DNA from: Bacillota bacterium
GTDB taxonomy: Bacteria > Bacillota > Clostridia > Tissierellales > Sedimentibacteraceae
Assembly: GCA_029239575.1 (NCBI GenBank)
Contig: JARBUP010000135.1
Span: 1-7,465 of the forward strand
Length of the DNA: 7,465 bases
Direction: 5' to 3'
The position numbers and the translations under genes are program-made. Every line of letters starts with the position of its first letter. The first letter of the stretch is position 1. The notes under the pieces are model-generated. The model was not told the origin of the DNA. It ran no database searches and saw only the letters and a list, made by a program, of their open reading frames with translations. Positions 7,093 to 7,465 of the stretch are shown here, piece after piece.

Positions 7093-7440
7093 TGGTACTA
7101 CCATCTATATATCGACTTTATTAAAAGAAAGTTAAACGATTAAAGCCTTTTTTTAAACTTATAACACCAGTAATATTTTCCATTTTTTAAGTGACATTGA
7201 GGAACGTTCTTTACTGTCTCTTTTCTAAAATAAAATGGAACAATTGTCTAAGTATTTCATTATCACAACTAATCTCTTTTGAGATTTTAAAACTACATCC
7301 ATCATTATTATATTTTTTGCAAGCTTCTACTTTTACTTGCTTTCTAAATTTCGGATTTCTTCCCATAAAAATACCTCCTAAAGCAGATTCAGTAATTTTA
7401 ATTATTACTTTGTCTACTTTGGAGGTATCGTATAAATTTC
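7093..7440 (-). mobile_element. Second decayed IS3-family remnant, opposite orientation
   Basis: The outer end, read on the minus strand from about 7436, runs TTTATACGATACCTCC and then AAAGTAGACA; it matches the left end of the 4901 element at 19 of 27 positions and shares AAAGTAGACA with that element's right end. A ribosome binding site and a broken orfA follow. The other end is less certain: 7093-7120 on the plus strand (TTGGTACTACCATC onward) partly resembles the inward-reading ends, and could mark a ~350-bp internally deleted copy. No clear target duplication is seen. It points leftward, toward the first remnant. Confidence 0.55.
7211..7366 (-). pseudogene. Broken IS3-family orfA (transposase N-terminus)
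   Basis: AGGAGGT at 7379-7373 precedes the ATG at 7366. The 51-residue product opens MGRNPKFRKQVKVEACKKY and continues with FKISKEISCDNEILRQL, matching the first helix-turn-helix of IS3-family OrfA (typical pattern MGRNPKFSKEVK, then SIAKEIGC and an LRKW-like end). The usual LRKWY is degraded to LRQLF, and the frame stops at 7211, before the family's normal end of roughly 90-100 residues. Further stops follow within 30 bp, so it is decayed. No orfB is present. Confidence 0.7.
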
Positions 7441-7465
7441 ACCTGTATTTTATTTTTATGTAATT

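Noticed and set aside
7191..7463. Plus-strand 90-codon frame
   Set aside because: It is antisense to the IS3 orfA remnant, which explains the sequence better and has a proper ribosome binding site.

Overview
The window is strongly AT-rich DNA with A/T-ending codons, AGGAGG-type ribosome binding sites and near-consensus sigma-A promoters. This points to a low-GC Firmicute, most likely a Clostridia-type anaerobe. The species cannot be named from the sequence. The left part is conserved chromosome and the right part looks like accessory, rearranged DNA.

Region 1 (1-2515) holds two housekeeping RNA/translation genes back to back. yicC (minus strand, cut by the window start) encodes a YicC-family endoribonuclease. 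rqcH (plus strand) encodes the ribosome quality-control factor RqcH (FbpA/NFACT family). Each has a readable sigma-A type promoter in the 191-bp gap, and rqcH ends at a strong intrinsic terminator.

Region 2 (2516-4888) holds a short sigma-70 factor of the RpoD-like group 2 type, then a 415-residue protein with glycosyltransferase (GT-A) features. They are on the same strand, 76 bp apart, with no visible terminator between them. Both use CGN arginine codons for half or more of their arginines, whereas rqcH next door uses AGA/AGG almost throughout. The pair therefore looks like a small acquired unit: a regulator with a sugar-transfer enzyme that has no known glycan cluster around it. This is the least explained part of the window.

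Region 3 (4889-7465) holds a membrane methyl-accepting chemotaxis protein on the minus strand. It is bracketed by two related, decayed IS3-family remnants in opposite orientation, both pointing toward the chemoreceptor gene. The left one is a MITE-like 210-bp element with both terminal inverted repeats, a likely target duplication and only the first codons of orfA. The right one keeps a recognisable but broken orfA and one clear end. No RNA genes, CRISPR arrays or riboswitches were recognised.
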